Shown piece by piece: positions 20,293-27,781 of a DNA stretch of 64,000 nucleotides; within the stretch, counting starts at the first letter, position 1; each line of letters opens with the position of its first letter. Source of the stretch: NCED01 sp035493955 (GTDB lineage Bacteria > Pseudomonadota > Alphaproteobacteria > Caulobacterales > Caulobacteraceae); assembly GCA_035493955.1 (NCBI GenBank), contig DATJHI010000003.1, positions 3,558-67,557 of the forward strand, read 5' to 3'. The notes under the pieces were generated by a model, which was not told the origin of the DNA, did no database searches, and saw only the letters and a list, made by a program, of their open reading frames with translations. The translations under genes and the position numbers were made by a program.

Positions 20293-20789
20293 AAAGCCGT
20301 CAGGGTCCAGCCGATCCAACGGCCCGCGACGACCACGCCGGTCCACAGGGCCAGCGACAAAAGGGCGGCGACCTTGGCGCTCAAGGGCGTTGGGACCCCG
20401 CTGTTCCAGTTGTGCACCTTCGACCAGGTGAAGAGGTGGAAGACGGCCAGGTTCACGCCGGCGATCGCCAGCAGGATCATCTTGATCTTGAATTCGCGGT
20501 TGCCGAGATAGGCGGTGGCCTGACCCACGAACAGCAGGCTGCCGGTGACCACCGCCACCAGGAAGCTCGCCCAGGTCCAGGGCAGCACCTCGTTCGAGAT
20601 CTTGACCACGGCGTGGTTGCGCGACGACACGCCGAGCAGCCTGAGGTCGAGCATGGCGATCGAGCCGAACACCAGCATCACCGAGATCACATGCGCCGCT
20701 TCCAGGCCCGGAAAGGCGAGCGGGTCGGCCTGGACCCACTCGGCCAGCTTGGTGTTGTCGACGGAGCCGAGGGTCTTGAGCAGGTCCAT
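20289..20789 (-). CDS. DUF6644 family membrane protein, copy 1
   Basis: A 166-residue inner-membrane protein with about four hydrophobic helices (AAHVISVMLVFGSIAMLDLRLLG, WASFLVAVVTGSLLFVG, the IKMILLAIAGVNLAVF segment and a final VAALLSLALWTGVVVAGRWIGW). The pattern HVISV..FG....DLRLLG and the closing GRW.GW are typical of DUF6644 proteins. It has His and Arg within or near the membrane helices but no haem or metal motif I can assert. It follows the second copy by 12 bases on the same strand, and the two may form a heteromer. The function is unknown. Confidence 0.75.
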   Translation of the reverse strand: MDLLKTLGSVDNTKLAEWVQADPLAFPGLEAAHVISVMLVFGSIAMLDLRLLGVSSRNHAVVKISNEVLPWTWASFLVAVVTGSLLFVGQATAYLGNREFKIKMILLAIAGVNLAVFHLFTWSKVHNWNSGVPTPLSAKVAALLSLALWTGVVVAGRWIGWTLTAF

Positions 20790-20801
20790 CGCCGTAGATC
20801 C

Positions 20802-21320
20802 TCAGCTGTTCGGAAAGATGACGTAGCCGTAGGCGAGCCAGCGTCCGGTGCAGACGGTGGCCATCCACAACAACAGGCAGACCGGCGCGATCACCTTGGC
20901 GGCGGCGCGGCGTCCCCCGGTCATCTCCCAGAACGCGGCGTCGGACTGAAGGGTGAGCTGCAGCGCCGCGGTGGTCAGGATCGAGACCGCCATCAGCGCC
21001 ATCTTCAGCTGGAACATCGGCGTGGGCAGCCCCCGCCGCGCGCCGGCTCCGGTGACCAGGATCAGGCCGGAAATGAAGACGATGGCCAGCGCGCCCCAGA
21101 TCCAGGGCGTGAAGCGGCGCATCATCTCGGCGAGGGATCCGGAACGGCCGGCAAGTCCCGCCAGCCTCAGGGTGATCATGCCGACCGCGAACAGCACCAG
21201 GCCCATGGCCAGGATATGCACGGACTCCAGCACGGCCTTGACCCAGACCGTGTCGCGTACGGCGCCGGCGATCGGCCACTGGCCGATCATGGCCTGCCAT
21301 GCGGCCAGCGTTTGCTGCAT
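20802..21320 (-). CDS. DUF6644 family membrane protein, copy 2
   Basis: A 172-residue membrane protein homologous in layout to the next gene: a helix with ESVHILAMGLVLFAVGMITLRLAG, a P-W-x-W turn (FTPWIWGALAIVFISG), a KMALMAVSI helix and a final helix ending TGRWLAYG. The ATG at 21320 follows GGAGGA. The shared His-x(n)-LRL and GRW elements show that the pair arose by duplication. Its promoter faces the PdxA/Rieske operon, so regulation is probably shared. I infer a role tied to that pathway, perhaps in transport or membrane redox. Confidence 0.72.
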   Translation of the reverse strand: MQQTLAAWQAMIGQWPIAGAVRDTVWVKAVLESVHILAMGLVLFAVGMITLRLAGLAGRSGSLAEMMRRFTPWIWGALAIVFISGLILVTGAGARRGLPTPMFQLKMALMAVSILTTAALQLTLQSDAAFWEMTGGRRAAAKVIAPVCLLLWMATVCTGRWLAYGYVIFPNS

Positions 21321-21356
21321 GCGTCCTCCGCATCCGCCGGATGGGAATTGCGCGCC

Positions 21357-21372
21357 CTGGCGGTATCGCCAG
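21357..21372. promoter_or_regulatory. Candidate operator dyad A, divergent promoter of the Rieske locus
   Basis: CTGGCG-GTAT-CGCCAG is a perfect 6+4+6 dyad located 37 bases upstream of the DUF6644 copy 2 start. It shares the core GCG-RTAW-CGC with dyad B, 87 bp away centre to centre. Confidence 0.5.
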
Positions 21373-21443
21373 CGCAGCAAACGATTTTATCGCCGTCTTG
21401 GCAAACCCCGCCTCGCCGTGGCGCCCTTGCCACCGCCCGGGTA

Positions 21444-21459
21444 TGAGCGATAACGCTCA
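21444..21459. promoter_or_regulatory. Candidate operator dyad B, divergent promoter of the Rieske locus
   Basis: TGAGCG-ATAA-CGCTCA is a perfect 6+4+6 dyad 38 bases upstream of the PdxA-family start. Its size and GCG..TA..CGC core match dyad A, and each lies the same distance from the gene it faces. Such paired dyads suit a dimeric MarR-type repressor controlling both directions. Confidence 0.5.
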
Positions 21460-21496
21460 AGCAGCCGACTGAACCCTTGGCGTTCGGAAACCAACG

Positions 21497-22510
21497 ATGC
21501 GGCCGACCATAGCCATCAGCCTTGGCGATCCAGCCGGGATCGGTCCGGAGATCGCCTACAAGGCGGCCCAAGATCCGCGGGTGCGCGCCGCGTGCCGGCC
21601 GCTGCTCGTCGGCGACCGGCGTTCGCTGGAGGCCCATGCTCGCGCCTGTGGCTTCGACCTCGACGTGGAAATCGTCGACGCCCGGGGGATAGGCCGGTCC
21701 GATCGGGTCGAATTGCTCCACCTCGACCTTCTGGGAGACGAGGCCCTGCGGATGGGCGAGATCACCGCCCTGCACGGCCGGGCCGCCGTCGAGGCGGCCG
21801 GGGCGGCCATCGACCTGGCCATGAGCGGGGCCGTCGACGCCGTCGTCGCCGCGCCCCAGACGGAGATGGCCATCCATAAGGCGGGGATCGACTTCGACGG
21901 CTACCCGAGTTTCGTGGCGCGGCGGACCGGCACGCCGGTCGAGGACGCCTTCCTGATGCTGTGCTTCGACGGCTTCCGCATCGCCCACGCCACCCTGCAC
22001 GTCAGCCTGCGCCGGGCGATAGAGCTGGTCACCGAGGCCCGCGTCCTGCACGTGATCAAGACCACCCACGAGACCCTGGAGCAACTGGGCGTGGCCGCGC
22101 CGCGCATCGCCGTCTCCGGCCTCAACTGCCACGCGGGGGAAAACGGCCTGTTCGGCGGTGAGGAGATCGAGATCATCGGCCCGGCCATGGACCGGGCCCG
22201 CGCCGCCGGCATCCGGGTGGAGGGCCCCTTCGGCGCCGACATCATGTTCCAGAAAAAAGGTTATGACGGCTTCGTGGTCATGATCCACGATCAGGGCCAT
22301 GTGGCGGCCAAACTGCTGGCCGCCAACCGCACCGCGGGCCTGACCATCGGGACTCCCATCCTGTTCTCCTCCGTCGCCCACGGCAGCGCCCTCGATATCG
22401 CCGGAAAGGACCTGGCTTCGCCCGAGGCTGTGGTGGAGGCGTCGACCCGCCTCGCCGCGGCGGCGGTGCGCCGCGGGGAACGCGCCCGCGCGGAGTCGGC
22501 CCATGCTTAA
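21497..22510 (+). CDS. PdxA-family NAD-dependent dehydrogenase, likely catabolic
   Basis: A 337-residue member of the 4-hydroxythreonine-4-phosphate dehydrogenase family, which also contains the dihydrodiol dehydrogenase TphB of terephthalate breakdown. Motifs are the N-terminal ISLGDPAGIGPEI and the metal-binding histidines in MAIHKAG, LNCHAGENG and MIHDQGHV. The family's usual Pro in LNPHAGENG is Cys here. It overlaps the following Rieske gene by 8 bases and stands apart from any vitamin B6 gene. I therefore infer that it oxidises a cis-dihydrodiol carboxylate made by that oxygenase. A PdxA2-type sugar-acid role is the main alternative. Confidence 0.88.
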   Translation: MRPTIAISLGDPAGIGPEIAYKAAQDPRVRAACRPLLVGDRRSLEAHARACGFDLDVEIVDARGIGRSDRVELLHLDLLGDEALRMGEITALHGRAAVEAAGAAIDLAMSGAVDAVVAAPQTEMAIHKAGIDFDGYPSFVARRTGTPVEDAFLMLCFDGFRIAHATLHVSLRRAIELVTEARVLHVIKTTHETLEQLGVAAPRIAVSGLNCHAGENGLFGGEEIEIIGPAMDRARAAGIRVEGPFGADIMFQKKGYDGFVVMIHDQGHVAAKLLAANRTAGLTIGTPILFSSVAHGSALDIAGKDLASPEAVVEASTRLAAAAVRRGERARAESAHA

Positions 22511-23789
22511 GCGGGAGCACAACGAACTCCTGACCCGCACCGACCCCGGCGCCCCGATGGGCCGGCTGTTCCGCTGCTACTGGCTGCCGGCCCTGCTGGC
22601 GAGCGAACTCCCCGAAGACGGCTGTGCGCCCGTGCGGGTCAAGCTGCTGGGCGAGCGGCTGCTGGCGGTCCGCGACGGCGAGGGCCGCTACGGCCTGATC
22701 GACGAATTGTGCGCCCACCGCCGCGTCTCGCTGTGGTTCGGCAAGGTCGAGGACGACGGCGTGCGGTGCGCCTATCACGGCTGGAAATACGGTCTCGACG
22801 GCGTCTGCACCGACATCCCTTCCGAGCCGGAAGGCAGCGAGCTGTGCCGCCGGGTGCGGCTGAAGGCCTATCCCCTGATCAAGCTGGGCGACGTCCTGTG
22901 GACCTATATGGGCCCGGCCGAGGACCAGCCGCCGCCGCCGGAATGGGAGTTCGCCACCGTCCCGGCCGACCAGACCTTCACCTCCAAGCGTAGCCAGGAG
23001 TGCAACTGGCTGCAGGCGATGGAGGGCGGCATCGATTCCAGCCACGTGTCGTGGCTGCACCGGGGCAACCTCAACACCGATCCGCTGTTCAAGGGCGCCA
23101 AGGTCAACCAGTACAACCTCAACGACGCCCGTCCGGTGTTCGAGGTGGCCGAGACCGAGGGCGGCCTGGCCATCGGCGCCCGCCGCCAGGCCGAGAACGA
23201 CCAGTGGTACTGGCGGGTCACCCCCTGGATCATGCCCTCGTTCACCATGGTGCCGCCGCGGGCCGACCACCCCCTGCATGGCCATTTCTGGATTCCGATC
23301 GACGACGAGAACTGCTGGGCCTGGAGCTTCGACTACCATCCGACCCGGCCGCTCAGCCGGACCGAACGGCAGGCGATGGAGGACGGCAAGGGCGTCCACG
23401 TCAAATACGTACCCGGCACGTTCCGGCCCCTCGCCAACAAGGACAACGACTATCTGCTCGACCGCACGGCCCAGAGGTCCGGCGCGTCGTTCAGCGGGGT
23501 CGAGGGCATCGGCATGCAGGACGCCGCCCTGCAGGAGAGCATGGGTCCGATCTGCGACCGGACCCAGGAGCATCTGGTCTCCACCGACCGGGGCATCGTC
23601 ATGGCCCGGTCGCGCCTGCTGCGCGCGGTCCGGGCCCTGGTCGACGACGGCATCAAGCCGCCGGGGGTCGATCCGGCGCACCAGCGGATCCGCTCCACGG
23701 CCATGCTGCTGCCGGCCGGACAGGCCTTTGACGAACCGGCCAAGACAGCCATGACCGCCCGGGAAGGGGCGGCCCACGTCACCGTCTGA
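22503..23789 (+). CDS. Rieske non-haem iron ring-hydroxylating oxygenase, alpha subunit
   Basis: A 428-residue oxygenase of the phthalate 4,5-dioxygenase/vanillate demethylase-like class. The Rieske 2Fe-2S ligands are Cys70-x-His72 and Cys89-x2-His92 (ELCAHRR and RCAYHGWKYG). The mononuclear iron facial triad includes Asp178, His181 and His186 in GGIDSSHVSWLH, with the second carboxylate expected later. It needs a reductase/ferredoxin, and none is encoded in the window. ATG 22503 lies inside the end of the PdxA-family gene, so the two are translated together. The neighbouring DASS carrier suggests an anionic aromatic substrate. The length excludes the large two-subunit naphthalene type, and no beta subunit is present. 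Confidence 0.93.
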   Translation: MLKREHNELLTRTDPGAPMGRLFRCYWLPALLASELPEDGCAPVRVKLLGERLLAVRDGEGRYGLIDELCAHRRVSLWFGKVEDDGVRCAYHGWKYGLDGVCTDIPSEPEGSELCRRVRLKAYPLIKLGDVLWTYMGPAEDQPPPPEWEFATVPADQTFTSKRSQECNWLQAMEGGIDSSHVSWLHRGNLNTDPLFKGAKVNQYNLNDARPVFEVAETEGGLAIGARRQAENDQWYWRVTPWIMPSFTMVPPRADHPLHGHFWIPIDDENCWAWSFDYHPTRPLSRTERQAMEDGKGVHVKYVPGTFRPLANKDNDYLLDRTAQRSGASFSGVEGIGMQDAALQESMGPICDRTQEHLVSTDRGIVMARSRLLRAVRALVDDGIKPPGVDPAHQRIRSTAMLLPAGQAFDEPAKTAMTAREGAAHVTV

Positions 23790-23841
23790 TCGACGGAGGG
23801 CGAAGACAACAGCGTAGCCGGCGGCCGGGGAGGGCGCTTGG

Positions 23842-25296
23842 ATGAGCACAGGGGAAGTCGAAACGGCGGGCGAGCCCGCACGGGTCCAGGCTGCGCCATG
23901 GGCGTGGTTCGTCGCCCGCCGAACCCTGTTGGCTCAGGCCGTGACGCTCCTGGTCCCCCTGGGAGTCTGGTTCGCGCCGCTGGGGGCGGCGCCCCGCACC
24001 CAGCATTCCCTGGCCATACTGGCCTTCATGCTGCTGTCCTGGATCACCGAGTCCATCGACTACGCGGTCGCCGGGCTGATGGGCTGCGTGTTGTTCTGGG
24101 CCCTGGGGTTGGCCAAGTTCGACCTGGCCTTCAGCGGCTTCGTCGACACCACCACCTGGTTCATGTTCGCGGCCCTGCTGATGGGCCAGATCGCCTCCCG
24201 GACCACGGTGGCGCGGCGGCTGGCCAGCTGGGTGATGCTGCGGATCGGCGGCTCCTATTCGCGGGTCCTGCTCGGCCTGATCGTCACCAACTTCCTGCTC
24301 ACCTTCATCATCCCCTCGGGGACGGTGCGGCTGGTGATGATGGCGACCATCGCCCTCGGGCTGGTGGAGAGTTTCGGGGTCGGCAAGGGCAGCAACATCG
24401 GCCGGGGGATGTTCCTGATCCTGACCTACGCCTCGGTCTTCTTCGACAAGTTCATCGTCGCCGGCGCTACCTCGATCACCGGCCGGGGCCTGATCGAGAA
24501 GTTCGGCGGGGTCAGCATATCCTGGAGCCAGTGGTTCCTGGCCTTCCTGCCCCTGTCCGTGGCCACCATCGTCGTGTGCTGGCGGCTGACCCTGTGGCTG
24601 TTTCCGCCTGAGACGGTGAAGGCCGAGGGCGGGGTCGACTACATCCGGCGCGAAGCCGCCGAGATCGGACCCTGGACCCCCATCGACGTCCGCGCGGCGG
24701 TGCTGCTGGGCGGGGCGGTGCTGCTGTGGCTGACCGACTTCGTCCACCATCTGCCGCCCAGCCTGATCGCGCTGGCGGTCGGGCTGATCGCGCTCCTGCC
24801 GCGGGTCAACATCCTCAGCATCGAGGACATGAAGCGGACCAACTACCTGCCGTTCCTCTTCGTCGGGGCGGCCATCGGCATGGGGGCGGTGCTGTCGGCC
24901 ACGGGCGCGCTCAACCTACTGACCGTGTTCCTGTTTTCCTGGATGCAGCCTCTGATGACGCATCCCTTCGTGTCCACGGGCATCCTCTATTGGTCGGCCT
25001 TCGCCTACCACTTCTTCGTGGCCAGCGAGATCTCGATGATGATCACCTCGGTGCCGCCGCTGATGGCGTTCGCCAAGGCGCACGGGTTCAGTCCGGCTGT
25101 CCTGGGGATGATCTGGGTGTTCGCCGCCGGCGGAAAGCTGTTCGCCTACCAGTCGGCCGTCTCCATCATCGGCTACTCTTACGGATATTTCCGAGCCGTC
25201 GACCTCATCAAGCTCGGGTTCCTCCTCACCGTGTTCGAGTTTCTTCTGCTGCTGGTCGCCGTTCCGTTCTACTGGCCGCTGATCGGGATCCACTGA
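23842..25296 (+). CDS. DASS (SLC13) family sodium/carboxylate symporter
   Basis: A 484-residue inner-membrane protein with about 11-12 hydrophobic segments and two inverted-repeat clamshell-like motifs (TNFLLTFIIPSGTVRLVMMA in the first half, VASEISMMITSVPPLMAFAK in the second), as in divalent anion:Na+ symporters. It takes up di- or tricarboxylates, sulfate or related anions. It follows the Rieske gene by 52 bases in the same direction, so the substrate is probably the aromatic carboxylate oxidised by the neighbours (inference). Gene order and spacing support one operon from 21497. Confidence 0.88.
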   Translation: MSTGEVETAGEPARVQAAPWAWFVARRTLLAQAVTLLVPLGVWFAPLGAAPRTQHSLAILAFMLLSWITESIDYAVAGLMGCVLFWALGLAKFDLAFSGFVDTTTWFMFAALLMGQIASRTTVARRLASWVMLRIGGSYSRVLLGLIVTNFLLTFIIPSGTVRLVMMATIALGLVESFGVGKGSNIGRGMFLILTYASVFFDKFIVAGATSITGRGLIEKFGGVSISWSQWFLAFLPLSVATIVVCWRLTLWLFPPETVKAEGGVDYIRREAAEIGPWTPIDVRAAVLLGGAVLLWLTDFVHHLPPSLIALAVGLIALLPRVNILSIEDMKRTNYLPFLFVGAAIGMGAVLSATGALNLLTVFLFSWMQPLMTHPFVSTGILYWSAFAYHFFVASEISMMITSVPPLMAFAKAHGFSPAVLGMIWVFAAGGKLFAYQSAVSIIGYSYGYFRAVDLIKLGFLLTVFEFLLLLVAVPFYWPLIGIH

Positions 25297-25403
25297 AGGT
25301 CCAGCCTGCGGTCTGCCCGTCGCGACGAGGCGAACATATCGCCAAGCGGATCAACGCCCGTTACTGACGGCCTGCGCCGTCCTGACGCGGAACGGAGAAC
25401 AGA

Positions 25404-26168
25404 GTGATCGGCCAGAGCTATCTCCTTCACCTGCTGGTGCTGTTCGTGGCCGCCCTGTGGGCGGGGGCCCAGAACCAGCTTGCCGGCGGCGGCTCCTTCA
25501 TCACCCTGCCGGCGTTGATGCTCACGGGCATGGACGCCCGGGCCGCCAACATCACCTCCACCGTCGCCCTGTTTCCCGGACAGACCGCCGGCGGATGGAT
25601 GGGCCGCAAGCTGGCCAGCGGCGCGGGCGCCCTTTCGCTCAGGGCCCTGGTGATCATCAGCCTGGTCGGCGGGGCGCTGGGCGCGGTGCTGTTGCTGCTG
25701 ACGCCGTCGAGCCTGTTCGAACGGATGGTCCCGTGGCTGGTGCTGTTCGCCACCGGGGCCTTCGCCTGGGGCAGTTTCGGCCGCAAGCCCGACCCGGCGG
25801 CCAAGGGCCTGCGCCCGGGGGCCGCGGGACTGATCCAGTTCGGCATCGCCGTCTACGGAGGTTATTTCGGCGGCGGCATCGGCTTCCTCATGCTGGCCGC
25901 CCTGACCCTCGCCCACGTCCCCGTGCGGGCGGCCGGGGCGACCAAGAACCTCTTGGCGGGAGTGATGAACTTCACCGCCGTGCTGATCTTCCTGTTCTCC
26001 GGTCAGGTCCGCTGGATCGCCGCCGCCGTGGCCTGCGCGGGCGCCCTGGTCGGCAGCTTCTTCGGCGCCCGCATGCTGCACCGGGTGGACGAGAAGCTGC
26101 TGCGCGTCATGGTGGTCGTCATCGGGCTGCTGCTGACCGTCGGTCTGTTCATCCGGTCCCGCCACTAG
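25404..26168 (+). CDS. TauE/SafE family anion exporter
   Basis: A 254-residue membrane protein with about eight helices in two repeats. The first contains GAQNQLAGGGSFITLPALML followed by NITSTVALFPGQ, the second YGGYFGGGIGFLMLAALTL followed by ATKNLLAGVMNFTA. This is the usual tandem signature of sulfite/sulfonate exporters of the TauE/SafE family. It is the last gene of the Rieske block, 107 bases after the symporter. An imperfect dyad GGCGA-ACATA-TCGCC lies at 25329-25343 in that gap. If the pathway substrate were sulfonated, this protein could remove released sulfite (inference). Confidence 0.88.
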   Translation: MIGQSYLLHLLVLFVAALWAGAQNQLAGGGSFITLPALMLTGMDARAANITSTVALFPGQTAGGWMGRKLASGAGALSLRALVIISLVGGALGAVLLLLTPSSLFERMVPWLVLFATGAFAWGSFGRKPDPAAKGLRPGAAGLIQFGIAVYGGYFGGGIGFLMLAALTLAHVPVRAAGATKNLLAGVMNFTAVLIFLFSGQVRWIAAAVACAGALVGSFFGARMLHRVDEKLLRVMVVVIGLLLTVGLFIRSRH

Positions 26169-26242
26169 AGGGCTTGGCTTCGTCCAGGGCCCATGGGCAA
26201 AATGGCCGGTCGGGTCTTAGAATCCCAAGGGAGAAAGTATCC

Positions 26243-26896
26243 ATGAAGGCTTACCTGTCCGCCGCCGCGCTTGCGCTCGGCCTGCAACTGGGGGTCGCCC
26301 CGGCGGTCTTCGCCCAGGGGGCGCCGCCGCCGCCGGCCGTCGAAGCCGGGGCCAGCCTGCGCGCCCTCGTCAACGTCCCGGCCAAGGGGGGTGCGACGCT
26401 GACCGTCTCCTCCCCGGCCTTCAAGGCGGGCGGGGACATCCCGTTCGAGAACACCATGTACCGGGGCAACGTCTTTCCTGGCCTGAGCTGGACCAAGGGC
26501 CCGGCCGCGACCAAGTCCTACGTGGTGATCATGCAGGACACCGACGCGATGATGCGCGGCGCGCCGATCCTGCACTGGACCCTGTACAATGTTCCCGCGA
26601 CGGTGACGAAGCTGGATCCGGCCATGACCGCGCCGCCGGCCGGGGCTTCCTACGGCCCCAACGTCCGTGGACCGAACAGCCCCTATGCCGGACCGCGCCC
26701 GCCGGCCGGACCGAAGCACCGTTATCATCTGCAGGTCTTCGCCCTGGACACCACCCTGAAGGCCGATCCGGCCATGACCTACGAGGCCCTCACGGGCGCC
26801 ATGAAGGACCATGTGCTGGCCAGCGGCGAACTGATCGGCCTTGGCCAGTTCGATCCGACCGCGCCGCCGCAGGCTCCGCGTCCGCCCGCCAACTAA
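26243..26896 (+). CDS. Exported YbhB/YbcL-type phosphatidylethanolamine-binding-like protein
   Basis: A 217-residue protein with a signal peptide ending at PAVFAQG. The PEBP core is seen in LTVSSPAFKAGGDIPFENTMY, LSWTKGPAATKSYVVIMQDTD, ILHWTLYNVPA and YGPNVRGPNSPYAGPRPPAGP-type segments, followed by HRYHLQVFALD. These are the DPDAP-like and GPxPP-HRY motifs of the family, with DTD in place of DPD. The role in bacteria is unproven. Ligand binding in the periplasm is usually assumed. ATG 26243 has an AAGGGAG ribosome site, and a T-rich hairpin closes the transcript. Confidence 0.87.
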   Translation: MKAYLSAAALALGLQLGVAPAVFAQGAPPPPAVEAGASLRALVNVPAKGGATLTVSSPAFKAGGDIPFENTMYRGNVFPGLSWTKGPAATKSYVVIMQDTDAMMRGAPILHWTLYNVPATVTKLDPAMTAPPAGASYGPNVRGPNSPYAGPRPPAGPKHRYHLQVFALDTTLKADPAMTYEALTGAMKDHVLASGELIGLGQFDPTAPPQAPRPPAN

Positions 26897-26923
26897 AGGC
26901 GCGCCCACAGGGCCGAACAGATT

Positions 26924-26961
26924 GCGCCCCTGCGGCCGACGTCGCGGGGGCGCTTTCGTTT
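26924..26961 (+). terminator. Intrinsic terminator after the PEBP gene
   Basis: GCGCCCCTGCG (26924-26934) pairs with CGCGGGGGCGC (26943-26953) with one G-U, followed by TTTCGTTT. It lies between converging genes. Confidence 0.75.
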
Positions 26962-26987
26962 GCGGGCGGCCGGCTCCTGCGCGCCGT

Positions 26988-27578
26988 CTACTGCGCCGGC
27001 CAGAGCGAACCGGCGGCGGCCTGCAGGTCGCCGGCGACGTTGCGGCGCGCCAGCGACAGCCCTTCCAGCTTCACCCGGTCCCCACGCAGCACGCGCGGGT
27101 GCAGGCTGTAGCCGATCTGGTACAGCGCCCGGTCCGTCTTGGTCTGGCCGTCCTCGATGAACACGGTCAGCACGCCGACGGGCGCCCGGCCGGCCTTGGC
27201 CTTGCCCGCGGCCTTGCGCAGGCCCTCGTCGATCCAGCCGGCTTCCAGGCGGGGGTTGCCGGTGGTTTCGATGCTGTCCGACCGGATCGACTTGGGAAAC
27301 CATAGGGTCTGGGTCTGGATCACCTGCTCGGGATGGACCGAGGCCAGCCGCACCTGCTCGCCGTCGGCTTCCAGCGTCCCGGTCATTAGGAAGGCCGGCC
27401 TGGCGCCGATCTCGGCCTGGCGCTCACGGGCGGCGGCGGCGCGTTCGCGATCCTCCTGGATGCGCGCCCGGTGGTTGTCCCAATAGCCCAGGGCGGCGAG
27501 CGCCAGGGCCAGGACGCCGACGACCTCCGCCAAGGTCAACCAGCGCAGCGGCAGGCGTTTGCGGGGCGTGTCGCTCAT
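26988..27578 (-). CDS. Membrane-anchored uncharacterised protein
   Basis: A 196-residue protein with a short basic N-terminus and one transmembrane helix (residues about 13-33, WLTLAEVVGVLALALAALGYW). A charged helix (ARIQEDRERAAAARERQAE) follows, then a globular part of about 130 residues with strands such as AFLMTGTLEADGEQVRLASV. The soluble part is probably periplasmic or cytosolic beta-rich. I recognise no family. It faces the PEBP gene across the terminator and is divergent from the MFS gene. Confidence 0.72.
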   Translation of the reverse strand: MSDTPRKRLPLRWLTLAEVVGVLALALAALGYWDNHRARIQEDRERAAAARERQAEIGARPAFLMTGTLEADGEQVRLASVHPEQVIQTQTLWFPKSIRSDSIETTGNPRLEAGWIDEGLRKAAGKAKAGRAPVGVLTVFIEDGQTKTDRALYQIGYSLHPRVLRGDRVKLEGLSLARRNVAGDLQAAAGSLWPAQ

Positions 27579-27781
27579 ATCCGGCTCCGACCGCGGTCCG
27601 CAGGTCCGCGCCGCATGGTCTCTGTTCTAGGCCAGATGGGGGCCCGGACAAACCGGGCAAGCTGCGTCTCAGCGCCGCTTTTGGCCTTGGGCGAGCGCGA
27701 TCACCCTCAAGGTTCGAGCCGTAGGGGGATGCGCGCGATCCCTTCAGGGTCTATCTGCAGCCGCAGGACGGCGGAGGGGCC

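Noticed and set aside
27640..27730. Possible tRNA, because of a T-loop-like GGTTCGAGCC near 27713
   Set aside because: No acceptor stem, anticodon arm or D-arm can be drawn around it. It is promoter-side DNA of the MFS gene.
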